Positions 33,767-43,310 of a stretch of 64,000 bases of DNA are shown here, one piece after another. The stretch comes from Vescimonas coprocola (GTDB lineage Bacteria > Bacillota > Clostridia > Oscillospirales > Oscillospiraceae). Position 1 is the first letter of the stretch; every line of letters starts with the position of its first letter. The stretch is from positions 1,454,415-1,518,414 of the forward strand of contig NZ_AP023418.1 of the NCBI RefSeq assembly GCF_018408575.1. The letters are read 5' to 3'. The translations under genes were made by a program, and so were the position numbers. The notes beneath the pieces were generated by a model that was given only the letters and a program-made list of their open reading frames with translations, made no database searches and had not been told where the DNA came from.

Positions 33767-35290
33767 TTACTCACCCTCCTCAAGGTCAACGATCGCATCG
33801 CAATCGTCGGCAATTTCAGCCGTTCCCGTCGATGTCCTCTTTTCAGTCTTCAGTTTATATACAAGACCCATAAGCTGAATGGCGATCAGCGGTGTCAAAG
33901 CAACCAGCGCAACCACGCCGAACGCATCAGTCATCAGATTTCCGCCAAGCGCCTCACAAACGCCGATGCTGAGAGGCAGCAGAAATGTCGAGGTCATCGG
34001 GCCGCTGGCGACGCCGCCGGAGTCAAATGCAATACCGATAAAAATATCCGGAACAAAACGGGACAGCACCAGAGCGATGAGGTATCCTGGGATCACAAAC
34101 CATTGAATAGAGATCCCGGTAAGAACACGAAGCATTGCCAGCCCCACGCTCACGGCTACACCGATCGACATGCAGCGGTTCATCATTTTTACGGAGATAG
34201 CGCCGTTTGTAACAGTCTCTACCTGATGGTTCAGCACTTGGATGGCAGGTTCGGCCTTTACGATATAATAACCGATCAGCATACCGATGGGGATCAAAAT
34301 CCAACGGAAGGACACCCCGGTCAGCTCTTTGCCGAGATAGGAGCCGAGCGGTGCAAAGCCGACATTGGCTCCGCAAAGGAACAGCACCAGACCGATGTAT
34401 GTATACGCAAAGCCAACGGCAATGCGCTTGATCTGCCGCTTTTGGTAACGGCGGGTCATCATTTGGAAAATCAGAAACACCGCAATGATCGGCAGCAGCG
34501 ATACAAGGACTTCTTTGGCATACAGCGGTAGACCTTGTGCAAACACACGGGCAACATCCTGGGTGGTGACGACAGTCGCCACATCGGTGAGCGTATACGC
34601 AGCCTCAGTCGGTTTGTAGAAACAACCGAGGATCAAAACGGCGAGAATCGGCCCGACACTGGAAAGCGCAACCAATCCGAAGCTGTCGCTGGCTGCATTT
34701 TTATCGCTCCGCACAGAGGCAAGCCCGACGCCCATTGCCATAATGAACGGTACGGTCATAGGACCGGTGGTAACGCCGCCCGAATCAAATGCCACAGCCA
34801 GAAACTCCTTCGGCACGAACAGCGATATAAGGATGAGCGCCGCATAGCAGATGATCAGCAGCAGGGGCAAGCTGATCTTATAGCGGATACGGACGATTGC
34901 CAGCGCAAGAAACAAGCCGACGCCGATTGCTACCGTCATAATCAGCACGGCATTGGGAACGGAGGGCACCTGACCGGCAAGGACCTGCAGATCCGGCTCG
35001 GATACGGTAATGATGACGCCCATAACAAAGCCGGTCAGCAAAACCGTTATAAGCTTTTTCATTTTCGAGATCTGCACGCCGACGCCTTCTCCGATCGGCG
35101 TCATCGCCATCTCTGCGCCGAGCTGGAAAAATCCCATTCCGACGATCAGCATGACCGCTCCGGTAAGGAACATAACAATGCTGCCAAGCTCCATCGGAAC
35201 CAAGAAAATACTGAGCATCAGAACAATTCCGGTGATTGGAAGAACGGCGGAGAGTGACTCTTTGATTTTTTCTTTCAGTTTCAGATTCAA
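33767..35290 (-). CDS. DUF1538 integral membrane protein (tandem repeat)
   Basis: 507 residues, about 12-14 membrane segments. Two repeats of the DUF1538 family, each with the signature AFDSGGV-TGPMT (about residues 166-178 and 415-427) followed by a GLASV or GVCEAL helix. The inverted or tandem repeat and conserved Gly/Asp/Ser signature within the membrane suggest a transporter of ions or small solutes; the substrate is unknown. It is co-expressed with the PII-like protein. Confidence 0.85.
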   Translation of the reverse strand: MNLKLKEKIKESLSAVLPITGIVLMLSIFLVPMELGSIVMFLTGAVMLIVGMGFFQLGAEMAMTPIGEGVGVQISKMKKLITVLLTGFVMGVIITVSEPDLQVLAGQVPSVPNAVLIMTVAIGVGLFLALAIVRIRYKISLPLLLIICYAALILISLFVPKEFLAVAFDSGGVTTGPMTVPFIMAMGVGLASVRSDKNAASDSFGLVALSSVGPILAVLILGCFYKPTEAAYTLTDVATVVTTQDVARVFAQGLPLYAKEVLVSLLPIIAVFLIFQMMTRRYQKRQIKRIAVGFAYTYIGLVLFLCGANVGFAPLGSYLGKELTGVSFRWILIPIGMLIGYYIVKAEPAIQVLNHQVETVTNGAISVKMMNRCMSIGVAVSVGLAMLRVLTGISIQWFVIPGYLIALVLSRFVPDIFIGIAFDSGGVASGPMTSTFLLPLSIGVCEALGGNLMTDAFGVVALVALTPLIAIQLMGLVYKLKTEKRTSTGTAEIADDCDAIVDLEEGE

Positions 35291-35316
35291 TTTTGTGCTC
35301 TCCTTTTAACAGAGAG

Positions 35317-35790
35317 TTATTTTTTGCATTCCGCAAGCATCATAATGCCCTCAGCGATGAAAACAATACCGGTAAAGATGAACACCCAGGAGACGGTACC
35401 GCCTTGGTTCAGCAGGAGACAGATGCCGGCAGCAAGACCGATGACCGGCTTTGCATAGGTGCGAAGCTTTTGCACAGTACTCATGGAATAGCCATCTGTT
35501 TTCAAAGAGGAAACCAAATTCATCAGGCAATAGAGGATCATCAATGCCGCCACAATATAGAGCGTGATACTGACAAGCGTCCATCCGAGCAGCACGGTCA
35601 CAAGGCCGGCGACAATTTTCACAGTGCCACTTTTACTGTCTTTTTTTGCGGCGTCCAGAATACCCATAACGATCAACGCTGCGCCGAGAACAGTAAATGC
35701 AATACTCAGCACGTCCCCTTTCAGCGCAATAAACAGGACACCCACAACGATTGCTGCGATTGCAGTAATCAGCTTATCATTGAATTTCAT
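35317..35790 (-). CDS. DUF308/HdeD-like membrane protein
   Basis: 157 residues from ATG 35788-35790 (MKFNDKLITA), GAGGTG six bases upstream. About five to six short membrane helices (AIAAIVVGVLFIAL, SIAFTVLGAALIVMGIL, GLVTVLLGWTLVSITLYIVAALMILY, VIGLAAGICLLLNQ, VFIFTGIVFIAEGIMML in outline) with small loops. HdeD-type proteins are linked to acid and membrane stress. A second gene of this family is at 45798-46349 in operon B. Start overlaps the end of the hydrolase gene. Confidence 0.75.
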   Translation of the reverse strand: MKFNDKLITAIAAIVVGVLFIALKGDVLSIAFTVLGAALIVMGILDAAKKDSKSGTVKIVAGLVTVLLGWTLVSITLYIVAALMILYCLMNLVSSLKTDGYSMSTVQKLRTYAKPVIGLAAGICLLLNQGGTVSWVFIFTGIVFIAEGIMMLAECKK

Positions 35791-36776
35791 GCTTCGCACC
35801 TCGGTCTATCATATTTTGCCCAGAACGCCTTTACGGCATTTTCATACTTTTCCGGTTCCATAAAGTAGCTCATACCGTGATCGGCACCCGGAACAATCAG
35901 CAAATCCTTCGGTGCCGTACAGGCAGTGTAGTTCTCGTAGGTCATCTCTACCGGAACAAAATGGTCATCGGCGCCGTGGACAAGAATAACGGGAACATGG
36001 GTATGTTTAAGAGCTTCTACCGTCGAATGCTCCTTTGAGCCGACCTGTATTTTCCGACGACACATCCTGTCGGCAATCGCACTGCGTATGCCGAATCGAA
36101 TGTGGAGGTTATCCTTAGCAATATGCTCCCATATCGCATTGGCCGATGTAAAACCGCAATCCGCCATGATCCCATGTACGTTGGGCGGCAGCTGCAGTCC
36201 GGCAGCCATCAGTACGGTGGTAGCCCCCATGGAAACACCGGCAAGGTAAACAGGAATATCGCTTCCGCAGCGTTCAATCTCCCAATTCAGCCAGTCCAGA
36301 CAGTCAAAGCGTTCGGTAAGGCCGAAGCCCATATATTCGCCACTGCTGTTATTCTGCCCACGCTGCTCAACATAGAGCACGCTGCAGTTGTTTTTGTACC
36401 AGAAATCGGAGATCATCCCAAAATCCCGATGCCACGATGAACGCCATCCGTGGAAAGCAATAATCACTCTTTCCGGCTTTTCGCAGGGAAAATAATGTCC
36501 GACGAGCTTTTCTCCGTCATGAGCAATGATTTCAACCGTTTCATTCGGCTGTACGGCAAGGCTTTCAGAGGCACTCTCCATCCGGTTTGTGAACTCGTCG
36601 CTGCTTTTCTCTCCGGAGATACGCTTATCTGCTTTTTCCATCACCTTTGGCATTTCCCGATCAAGTGCTGTATCGATCAGGGCTTTTATTGTGACATATG
36701 CGTACAGCGATGCAACGGCAGCTGTTCCGGCTGCGATTCCTGCCGCTGTTACGATTTTCTTTGTATTCTTTTTCAT
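35787..36776 (-). CDS. Alpha/beta hydrolase with membrane anchor
   Basis: 329 residues. An N-terminal membrane anchor about 8-32, then an alpha/beta-hydrolase domain about 78-325. The nucleophile elbow is GVSMGA with Ser182, the acid is in HGADDHFVP about 272-280, and the base His is in PGADHGMSY about 300-308; FHGWRS about 108-113 provides the oxyanion hole. This family (related to BEM46/YqkD) cleaves ester bonds of lipids or acylated compounds. Its place among phospholipid genes suggests a membrane-lipid esterase. Confidence 0.85.
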   Translation of the reverse strand: MKKNTKKIVTAAGIAAGTAAVASLYAYVTIKALIDTALDREMPKVMEKADKRISGEKSSDEFTNRMESASESLAVQPNETVEIIAHDGEKLVGHYFPCEKPERVIIAFHGWRSSWHRDFGMISDFWYKNNCSVLYVEQRGQNNSSGEYMGFGLTERFDCLDWLNWEIERCGSDIPVYLAGVSMGATTVLMAAGLQLPPNVHGIMADCGFTSANAIWEHIAKDNLHIRFGIRSAIADRMCRRKIQVGSKEHSTVEALKHTHVPVILVHGADDHFVPVEMTYENYTACTAPKDLLIVPGADHGMSYFMEPEKYENAVKAFWAKYDRPRCEA

Positions 36777-36851
36777 ACTACAACTTCCTTTCTGCTAAGG
36801 GATATCTTTAGTGCGCCGATTAAGACAGACGCACCTCCGGATTCGGATCAT

Positions 36852-38234
36852 TCACAACAGATACCGGAAGAGGCCGGTGAGGAGTCGTAAAAGGAAATAA
36901 CCGGCTTTCTTATAAAACGGCATTTCTCCTTGAAAATCCGGCCCTTCGTTCTCTGTTCCATCGGGCAGCACATGTCTGCTTTGCTCTGCCTTGACAGATG
37001 CGTTTTCCCGTAGGCATTGATTCAGCTCCGGGCAGTCGATCACCAGCATGAGCTCCGTGTCCAGATAGGTGCTTCTCAGGTCAAGATTATAGGAGCCGAT
37101 CATACTGATGTGATCGTCCACCAAAATCGTTTTGGTATGCAGGGACTGCCCGCAGGACACTTCAAAGACCTCACTGCCGGTTGCAAGAATGTTTTTCTTC
37201 TCGTTCAGGTAGTCTGTGCAGCCAAAGGGGTTTGCTCCGCTTTCAATGGCATTGGTCATGATTTGGACCCGGCGACCGCCCTCACAGAAGCCTGCCAGTG
37301 TTTCATACATACCGTTATTGCAGATAATATAAGGAGTCTCAATCAAAATGCTTTCGCCGTTCTTCATGATGCCGCTCAATTGCTCCCAGAGTACAGGTGC
37401 TTTGTTTTCCGGCGAGGTTGGGTTGGAGAGAAGTGTGATACTTTTGGCTTCCAGCGTCTCTCTTTCCAAATCCACCGGCAAATAAGCCTCGGCATACGAT
37501 CCCTGTAGTTCTGTATAATGCGTTCGGAGCGTTTCCTGTGCCTTTTGGAGGTTTCTCCGGTTGCCGGAGATTTCCTTGTTACAGGGCAAATCCCATATCT
37601 TCGCAAAATATGCTGTCAAGGCCTCGGTCGAGCTGTTCGTCCCATCAGAGCAGACCAAAACTTCTCTGTCAATGTTGCGGTCTTCCTTGTCCTTATATTC
37701 TCCGAGGAACAAATCGTTTGTGTTTCTTCCGCCTAATAGGTATTGCTTTCCATCCACGATCAGGTATTTGTCGTGCAGGCGGTAATTGATTTTCCAAGGA
37801 GTCATAAGATTGATGGGGTTATACAGCTTGATTTGTACATTCGTATTAGCCGCCAATGCACCGATCAGCCTGTTGCAGCGCAAATACATATCTCCGGAAA
37901 TTCCGTCAACGAGTATTTTGATATTCACCCCACGCTCGGCAGCCTCATTCAAGGCCGCTATCATATCTTTCCCGCTGTTATCCACCCGAAAATCGAATGT
38001 TGACAGAATGATCTCGTTTTCGGCCCTGTCTATCAGTCGAAGACGCCAGATAAGCGCTTCACGGTTATCGTCAATACACAGAACCCGTTCTGTCACACCT
38101 GTACCGGCGAACTCGGCTCCTTCGAGCTCTATCGGTTCTTTTTGGAATATCGGCGGGACGATCAGGCTGATCAGTATGTAAAGCACAAACAGAATAGCCA
38201 AGGCCTTTATACCCTTAAAGATAACGTTTTTCAT
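36852..38234 (-). CDS. Phospholipase D-family protein (cardiolipin synthase-like)
   Basis: 460 residues from ATG 38232-38234 (MKNVIFKGIK), AAAGG five bases upstream. One N-terminal membrane helix about 5-28 and a short one at the C-terminus (FLLRLLTGLFRYLL). Two HKD motifs: HDKYLIVDG about residue 156 and LHTKTILVDD about 368, each followed by GGRN or GSYN. This is the catalytic layout of cardiolipin synthases and phosphatidyltransferases. First gene of cargo operon A, directly behind promoter A. Confidence 0.9.
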   Translation of the reverse strand: MKNVIFKGIKALAILFVLYILISLIVPPIFQKEPIELEGAEFAGTGVTERVLCIDDNREALIWRLRLIDRAENEIILSTFDFRVDNSGKDMIAALNEAAERGVNIKILVDGISGDMYLRCNRLIGALAANTNVQIKLYNPINLMTPWKINYRLHDKYLIVDGKQYLLGGRNTNDLFLGEYKDKEDRNIDREVLVCSDGTNSSTEALTAYFAKIWDLPCNKEISGNRRNLQKAQETLRTHYTELQGSYAEAYLPVDLERETLEAKSITLLSNPTSPENKAPVLWEQLSGIMKNGESILIETPYIICNNGMYETLAGFCEGGRRVQIMTNAIESGANPFGCTDYLNEKKNILATGSEVFEVSCGQSLHTKTILVDDHISMIGSYNLDLRSTYLDTELMLVIDCPELNQCLRENASVKAEQSRHVLPDGTENEGPDFQGEMPFYKKAGYFLLRLLTGLFRYLL

Positions 38235-38266
38235 CAGCACCTTTCCTTTTATCCAGATTTGCAGAA

Positions 38267-38299
38267 ATTATAATGTCCTTTTCTAAACTGAAACGAAAC
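38267..38299 (-). promoter_or_regulatory. Regulon promoter A (PLD operon)
   Basis: The 19-base element TTCTAAACTGAAACGAAAC is at 38281-38299 (reads GTTTCGTTTCAGTTTAGAA toward the gene). Eight bases on is a consensus TATAAT at 38267-38272. There is no separate -35 box; the element occupies its place, so an activator or sigma-contacting regulator is likely. Confidence 0.8.
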
Positions 38300-38354
38300 A
38301 AAAGGGAATTTGCTCAGGATCATAGTATTCCCGTTTGGATCTGAGAGAACGAGC

Positions 38355-38394
38355 ATAATAAAAGAACGGCGCAGCCTTTTTTCGGCTGCGCCGT
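38355..38394 (-). terminator. Terminator of cargo operon B
   Basis: ACGGCGCAGCC and GGCTGCGCCGT (38366-38394) form a perfect stem; on the minus strand it is followed by TCTTTTATTAT. Confidence 0.9.
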
Positions 38395-38417
38395 AACCAT
38401 ATCATTTGTTGAAGTGC

Positions 38418-39551
38418 TCAGTCAGATTTTTGGATGAGGTCGTTTTTCTTTAGCTTCCGCACAGCCAAACGGTGTTCAATATTCTCATGCAGTAATTGTG
38501 AGATCACCGCCATCAACGGGATAAAGAAGATGATACCTAAAACGCCAAACATCTTCCCGCCCAAAAGGACGGCGAGCAAGGTCCAAAACGGAGATAGCCC
38601 GACACTGCTTCCCACAACATGAGGGTAAATAAATTGGTTTTCAACGAACTGTGCCGCCTGATAGACGATCAGGCATAGGATCACCTTGTTTGGCTCAGCC
38701 AGCAAAGTCAGCAACATACCGATTGCACAGGACAAGAACGCTCCAATGTATGGTACAAAGGCAAAAGCTGCGGTCAAAACCGCCGTCAGCCCGGCATAAG
38801 GGATCCGGAATATAGAAAACGAAAGGAAAATCAGCGTACCAAGTATCAGCACCTCTACACATTGACCTGAAAGAAATTTGGCATAGGTATCGTGAGACAG
38901 CTTTGCGATATGGCAGACCTTATCTGCGACAGATTCTTTGCAATAAGCGTACAGCGCCCGTCTTGTTTGTTTGCCAAGTTCCTGCTTTCCAACCAGAACA
39001 TAAAACATGATCACGAGCGAAACGGCTGCGTTGACAACAGTAGATATTGTAGAGCCGGCAACACTGACAACGGAGCCTATTACTACGCCTGCTCCGTTCA
39101 TTGCCTTCTCGGCAATGGTTTTCCAATCCAACTTGTTGAGATATGCGCTGATCTCAGCGGTATCAAAGCCATAATTGCGCAGCACCGCTGCCCAGTCGGG
39201 CCACTTTTCTTTAATAAGAGAAATGATACTTTTTACGGAGGCTATGAGCTGAGGAATCGCAATGACACATAGTAGCACGATAATAGCGACTAAAAGCAAC
39301 AATGTAATAATCAAACTTAAAACATTGATTGTGCGCTCGCTTGCTTTGGGCATAAGGCGAGAAAGACGCTTGCCGATCCCGCGCATCGGAACGCTCAGGA
39401 TAAACGCCATGAGCAACCCTGCAAATACAGGGGTGAGCAATTCCGCACACACATGTAAAAAGTCCGAAATATAGTTCAAGTTGTTTAATGCTGTGAATAG
39501 AGCAACGCCGAAAGCAATCAAGCCAAGCTGTTGCTTAAATTTTTTATCCAT
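38418..39551 (-). CDS. AI-2E family transporter
   Basis: 377 residues from ATG 39549-39551 (MDKKFKQQLG); the longer frame has a Cys-rich unrelated start. Seven to eight membrane segments with the family features: paired N-terminal helices, a soluble middle helix region about 125-200, and FVPYIGAFLSCAIGMLL plus VVGSSVGLSPFWTLLAVLLGGKMFG toward the C-terminus. The family exports or moves small molecules and ions (AI-2, Na+/H+); the substrate here is open. Last gene of operon B. Confidence 0.9.
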   Translation of the reverse strand: MDKKFKQQLGLIAFGVALFTALNNLNYISDFLHVCAELLTPVFAGLLMAFILSVPMRGIGKRLSRLMPKASERTINVLSLIITLLLLVAIIVLLCVIAIPQLIASVKSIISLIKEKWPDWAAVLRNYGFDTAEISAYLNKLDWKTIAEKAMNGAGVVIGSVVSVAGSTISTVVNAAVSLVIMFYVLVGKQELGKQTRRALYAYCKESVADKVCHIAKLSHDTYAKFLSGQCVEVLILGTLIFLSFSIFRIPYAGLTAVLTAAFAFVPYIGAFLSCAIGMLLTLLAEPNKVILCLIVYQAAQFVENQFIYPHVVGSSVGLSPFWTLLAVLLGGKMFGVLGIIFFIPLMAVISQLLHENIEHRLAVRKLKKNDLIQKSD

Positions 39552-39553
39552 AT

Positions 39554-40258
39554 CTATTTCTCCACTGCAGAGGTCTGAGCTGATGCTTCTTTCTTTCCGT
39601 AACCCAGCCACCAGCCCAAAGCGCACACAGGCAATGCAGCTATGACATCCACAGCAGAATGTTGTTTCATAAAAACAGTCGAAAGGCTGATGCATACTGC
39701 GATGATGCCGAACACGATCTTCCATGCAACATTTTGAAAGCGTTTGCAATCCCACAGGGCAAACATAGCGGCAAACGAGCCGATAACATGGAGAGAAGGA
39801 CAGACATTCGTGTTGGTGTCAAATGAATAAAACCCCGTTATAAAATCAGTAAGTATATTGGGTTCATCGAAATGCTCCGGTCGTAATTCCTGGCAGGTCG
39901 GAAATACGATGTAAATAAGCAATGTGATGCCGTATGTAACGATAACAAAGTGCATCATTCTTCGGAAGGCTCTTGTGTCAAAGAAAAAGGTATAGATAAG
40001 TGCTCCGATGAGAAAAACAAACCACAGAAGATACGGGATCAGCGCCCATTCCCAGAATGGGATCAAGTCGTCCAGCGCACAGTGTACAACGTAATAATGT
40101 CTTTCCGGCTGAAACCGTTCAAGAAACATAAACATCAATCCGAAAAACGGCCAAAACAGCAGCAACTTAACATGTGAAAACTCCGGCGTATTCATTTTTT
40201 TGAAACGAAACTGGCGGTAGTCCACCTCCGGTTTGATTTTTTTCGTGCTTCTTTGCAT
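39554..40258 (-). CDS. PAP2-family phosphatase (membrane)
   Basis: About 234 residues from ATG 40256-40258 (MQRSTKKIKP); its ribosome binding site is weak and a TTG at 40288 is a possible alternative. Six membrane helices. PAP2 motifs: NVCPSLHVIGSFA about 168-180 (motif 2 with the catalytic His) and STVFMKQHSAVDV about 207-219 (motif 3). It removes phosphate from lipid phosphates such as phosphatidate or undecaprenyl pyrophosphate. Neighbours (CrtO-like acyltransferase, CDP-lipid enzymes) point to lipid turnover. Confidence 0.87.
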   Translation of the reverse strand: MQRSTKKIKPEVDYRQFRFKKMNTPEFSHVKLLLFWPFFGLMFMFLERFQPERHYYVVHCALDDLIPFWEWALIPYLLWFVFLIGALIYTFFFDTRAFRRMMHFVIVTYGITLLIYIVFPTCQELRPEHFDEPNILTDFITGFYSFDTNTNVCPSLHVIGSFAAMFALWDCKRFQNVAWKIVFGIIAVCISLSTVFMKQHSAVDVIAALPVCALGWWLGYGKKEASAQTSAVEK

Positions 40259-40303
40259 AACATTCCATCCATTCGTAACGTGCGGCAAAAGCGAGATAAG
40301 GGT

Positions 40304-40819
40304 TTACGGTGCTATCGTCGTTAGTAGCTGCTCCTCATATCGTGGTAAGTTCCGAATTTGCATATTGCGCTGTTGCTTTAAGAGTAATTTTTGTAAGCGA
40401 GGCCGGTTGAAACGCTGTACCACAATAAATGGCAAATTGCCGAGCAAAATGTAAACGGCCGTCATGCAAATACCTCCTATACCAGGCCAGAACCATAGCA
40501 TTGCAAGCCCTGCAATCGATAAGATACCGTGTGTCCACTCTGCAACACAGGTTTCTTGGATCATTCTGGGCAAATCGGAAAGCGTTTGTCGCTTTAGCTT
40601 TTTTGCCGGCATGATATTTGTAAAAATACGGCTCATATCCGGCACCTTTGCCTGCCACTGCTTCACACGCAGCGCTTTCCATATTGCTTGTTCATATGAA
40701 TAGCACCGCCACGGGAAATGATCCGCTTTGAACCAAGACTTTGGTACTAACCGTCCGACTACAAAAAACACAACACCCAAGGCCGCTATGTAAAGCAAGC
40801 AACGCAAAAAATGTTTCAT
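40304..40819 (-). CDS. Glycosyl-4,4'-diaponeurosporenoate acyltransferase-like (CrtO family) protein
   Basis: 171 residues, with membrane segments about 4-24, 100-115 and 118-135. The family signature is visible: SWFKADHFPWRCYSYEQ about 28-44, WKALRVKQWQAKVPDMS about 47-63, and the ETCVAEWTHGIL motif about 91-102 with conserved Glu and His. In staphyloxanthin synthesis CrtO adds a fatty acyl chain to a sugar. No carotenoid genes are here, so in this cargo it probably acylates another membrane glycolipid or sugar. Confidence 0.78.
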   Translation of the reverse strand: MKHFLRCLLYIAALGVVFFVVGRLVPKSWFKADHFPWRCYSYEQAIWKALRVKQWQAKVPDMSRIFTNIMPAKKLKRQTLSDLPRMIQETCVAEWTHGILSIAGLAMLWFWPGIGGICMTAVYILLGNLPFIVVQRFNRPRLQKLLLKQQRNMQIRNLPRYEEQLLTTIAP

Positions 40820-40867
40820 AAGTTTGATACCTCTTTGATTTGCATAGCGGCCGTTGGAAATGCTGAA

Positions 40868-41470
40868 TTACTTCTGTGGCTGGCCGCTTATCGCAGCAAG
40901 AAGCATTTGGGCACATGCCTCCGTGGACACGCCGGATGTATTCAGCAGAATATCGTAATTGCTCTTATCTGCCCACTCCTTCTGTGTCCAGAAGTGGAAA
41001 TAGTTTTTCCGATCCCTATCCTTTTTCTGCATCAGATATTTTGCGTCAGTCTCCGAAACATTTTCCGTTCGGATAATGCGTTCCACCCTTTTCTCGGTAT
41101 CGGATGAATAAATAAATGATTTCAGAACACGAGGGCTTTCCCCGAGGATCACCGTGGAGCATCTGCCAATAAAAACAGCAGGGCCTTTCAGCTCGATGTT
41201 TACCATTGTCCGACGAATTCCCTCGAACAGCTCATAGACTGTGTTCTTCCGGTTACGTGCGTAGTCCGAAAAAGCAGCAATGTCATACAGAAAGCTACCT
41301 GTACGCTGCTCGTCGTAGGTTTTCAGCAGTTCGATAGATACACCCTGGGCTTCAGCGGCTTTGATCAGCAACTCACCGTCATAGTAAGGTATTCCTGCCA
41401 ATTCGGCAACACGCATACCGATCTCACGGCCGCCGCTTCCGAATTCTCTTTCGATTGCCAAGGATTTCAT
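40868..41470 (-). CDS. Cytidylate kinase-like protein
   Basis: 200 residues from ATG 41468-41470 (MKSLAIEREF) after GAAGGGAG; the longer frame runs back into the ABC gene. The P-loop is GSGGREIG at 11-18, and the kinase lid region has RKNTVYELFEGIR, FIGRCSTVIL, RVERIIRTENVSE and KKDRDRKNYFHFWTQKEW. It belongs to the Cmk-like group, not housekeeping Cmk. Its link with CdsA (which uses CTP) is notable, but the substrate is unknown. Confidence 0.85.
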   Translation of the reverse strand: MKSLAIEREFGSGGREIGMRVAELAGIPYYDGELLIKAAEAQGVSIELLKTYDEQRTGSFLYDIAAFSDYARNRKNTVYELFEGIRRTMVNIELKGPAVFIGRCSTVILGESPRVLKSFIYSSDTEKRVERIIRTENVSETDAKYLMQKKDRDRKNYFHFWTQKEWADKSNYDILLNTSGVSTEACAQMLLAAISGQPQK

Positions 41471-41489
41471 GGTTGTCTCTCCCTTCTGA

Positions 41490-43295
41490 TTAAGATGCTT
41501 TGTCAAACTGGCTGTTGTATAGGTCAGCATAGAAACCGCCCTGTGCCAGCAGTTCCTCATGCGTGCCCTGTTCGATGATGTCGCCTTCCTTCATCACAAG
41601 GATCAGGTCAGCGTTTTTAATGGTAGAAAGCCGATGAGCGATCACGAAGCTGGTTCTGTGCTCTGTCAGCGTATCCATAGCCTTCTGCGTCATCAGCTCC
41701 GTCCGTGTATCGACCGAGCTGGTCGCTTCGTCCAGGATCATCATTGGGCTGTTTTTGATCATGGCACGAGCAATGGTAAAGAGCTGCTTTTGCCCTGCGG
41801 AAATGACCACATTTTCTCCAAGCACGGTATCAAAGCCATTCGGAAGCGTCTCGATAAAGTGATAGATCCCACACGCACGGCAGGCCTTTTCAAGTTCTTC
41901 GTCCGTAACCCCTGTTTTGTTGTAAACGAGATTTTCACGCACGGTTCCGTCAAACAGCCAGGTGTCCTGCAGCACCATGCCAAACAGCTCGTGGATGTTT
42001 TCTCGTGTCAAATCGGAGGTAGAAATACCGTCAATGCGGATATCGCCGCCGACCAGATCAAAGAACCGCATCAAAAGGTTGACCATTGTTGTCTTACCGG
42101 CACCTGTAGGACCGACGATAGCGACTTTCTGCCCCGGCTTGATGTGAGCAGAAAAATCTTTGATAATGATTTTGTCCGGATTATCCGGATAGCTGAAGCG
42201 AACATGGTCGAATTCGACCTCGCCATGCACCTCGGTCAATTTCTCGGTCTTATAGCTTTCATCCGAAAGTTCTTCCTCCTGCAGGAAGTCGAATATCCGA
42301 TCTCCGGCGGCAGCTGCCGTCTGCATCTGCGTCATACCCTGTGCCAGTGTGCTGAGCGGGGAGGTAAACAAGCGGACAAACATGATAAATGCCGTGATTA
42401 CGCCAAAGGTGATCTGCCCATCCATAACCAAAGCCGCACCGATCACACAGACCGCTACATAACCGAGATTGCCGATCACATTCATCAGCGGCTGCATAAC
42501 GCCGGATAGAAACTGACTTTTCCGGTTTGCATCGTAAACCGCACGGTTCATCCCGGCAAAGTTCTTTTTGATCTCGTTGTTGGCACGGGAAATGCGTACA
42601 ACATCATGGCCGGAGTACATTTCCTCCACATAGCCGTTGAGCTTACCGAGACTCTGCTGACGGGCGACGAAGTATTTTTGAGAACGGGACATGATTACCG
42701 CCATTACAACGAATCCAATCAGCGTAATGGCGATCGCTGCAAGCGCCATTCGCCACTCCGTCACAAGCATCATAATCAGGCAGCCTACGAATTGGGCAAC
42801 TGCACTGATCATCGACGGAAGGCTGTTGGAAAGTGCCTGCTGAAGCGTGCTGACATCATTTGTCACACGGCTCAGAATATCGCCGTGCGAGATTTTCCCA
42901 AAGCACTTCATAGGGACCTTATTGATTTTATCGGAAAGATCCCGCCGCATTTTCTTGGACAGATCCAGCGTAACGGTAGCCATGATATATTGCTCAATAT
43001 ATCCGCACACTTCACCGATCAGATAGATCGCCAGCAGGACGCCTCCCACCTTTGCAACGGCAGAAAGGTCAATGCCGGTCATCAGTCCGTCTGAGATCAG
43101 ATCCGTGATACGACTAAGCTGGTTTGGCCCGATGATCGTCAAGACAGCGCCGATCATGGAAAACACAAACGCAATGATCATTGGCAGCCGCAATTTTGAA
43201 GAATAGGTAAACAGTTCTTTCAGAACGCCCTTTATTCCTCGTTTACTTTTTTCGGGCACGCCTGTTCGGCGCCCCATCATTTGATTTCCGTTCAT
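41490..43295 (-). CDS. ABC exporter half-transporter, canonical ATPase site
   Basis: 601 residues: six membrane helices about 35-320, then a nucleotide-binding domain with Walker A GPTGAGKTT about 386-394, signature ISAGQKQ, Walker B MMILDEATSS (catalytic Glu present) and an H-loop His in FVIAHRLS. Start ATG 43295 after AAGGAGG. Its partner lies 15 bases upstream. Such type IV (ABCB-like) heterodimers export drugs, peptides or lipids; the lipid-rich operon suggests a hydrophobic substrate. Confidence 0.93.
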   Translation of the reverse strand: MNGNQMMGRRTGVPEKSKRGIKGVLKELFTYSSKLRLPMIIAFVFSMIGAVLTIIGPNQLSRITDLISDGLMTGIDLSAVAKVGGVLLAIYLIGEVCGYIEQYIMATVTLDLSKKMRRDLSDKINKVPMKCFGKISHGDILSRVTNDVSTLQQALSNSLPSMISAVAQFVGCLIMMLVTEWRMALAAIAITLIGFVVMAVIMSRSQKYFVARQQSLGKLNGYVEEMYSGHDVVRISRANNEIKKNFAGMNRAVYDANRKSQFLSGVMQPLMNVIGNLGYVAVCVIGAALVMDGQITFGVITAFIMFVRLFTSPLSTLAQGMTQMQTAAAAGDRIFDFLQEEELSDESYKTEKLTEVHGEVEFDHVRFSYPDNPDKIIIKDFSAHIKPGQKVAIVGPTGAGKTTMVNLLMRFFDLVGGDIRIDGISTSDLTRENIHELFGMVLQDTWLFDGTVRENLVYNKTGVTDEELEKACRACGIYHFIETLPNGFDTVLGENVVISAGQKQLFTIARAMIKNSPMMILDEATSSVDTRTELMTQKAMDTLTEHRTSFVIAHRLSTIKNADLILVMKEGDIIEQGTHEELLAQGGFYADLYNSQFDKAS

Positions 43296-43310
43296 TTACA
43301 GAGCACCTCC

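Noticed and set aside
38418-39755. Longer start for the AI-2E transporter
   Set aside because: The extra 68 residues are Cys/His-rich, unlike the family, and overlap the PAP2 gene.
40201-40216. GAAACGAAAC inside the PAP2 gene
   Set aside because: Only half of the regulon element, inside coding sequence, with no -10 box at the fixed spacing.
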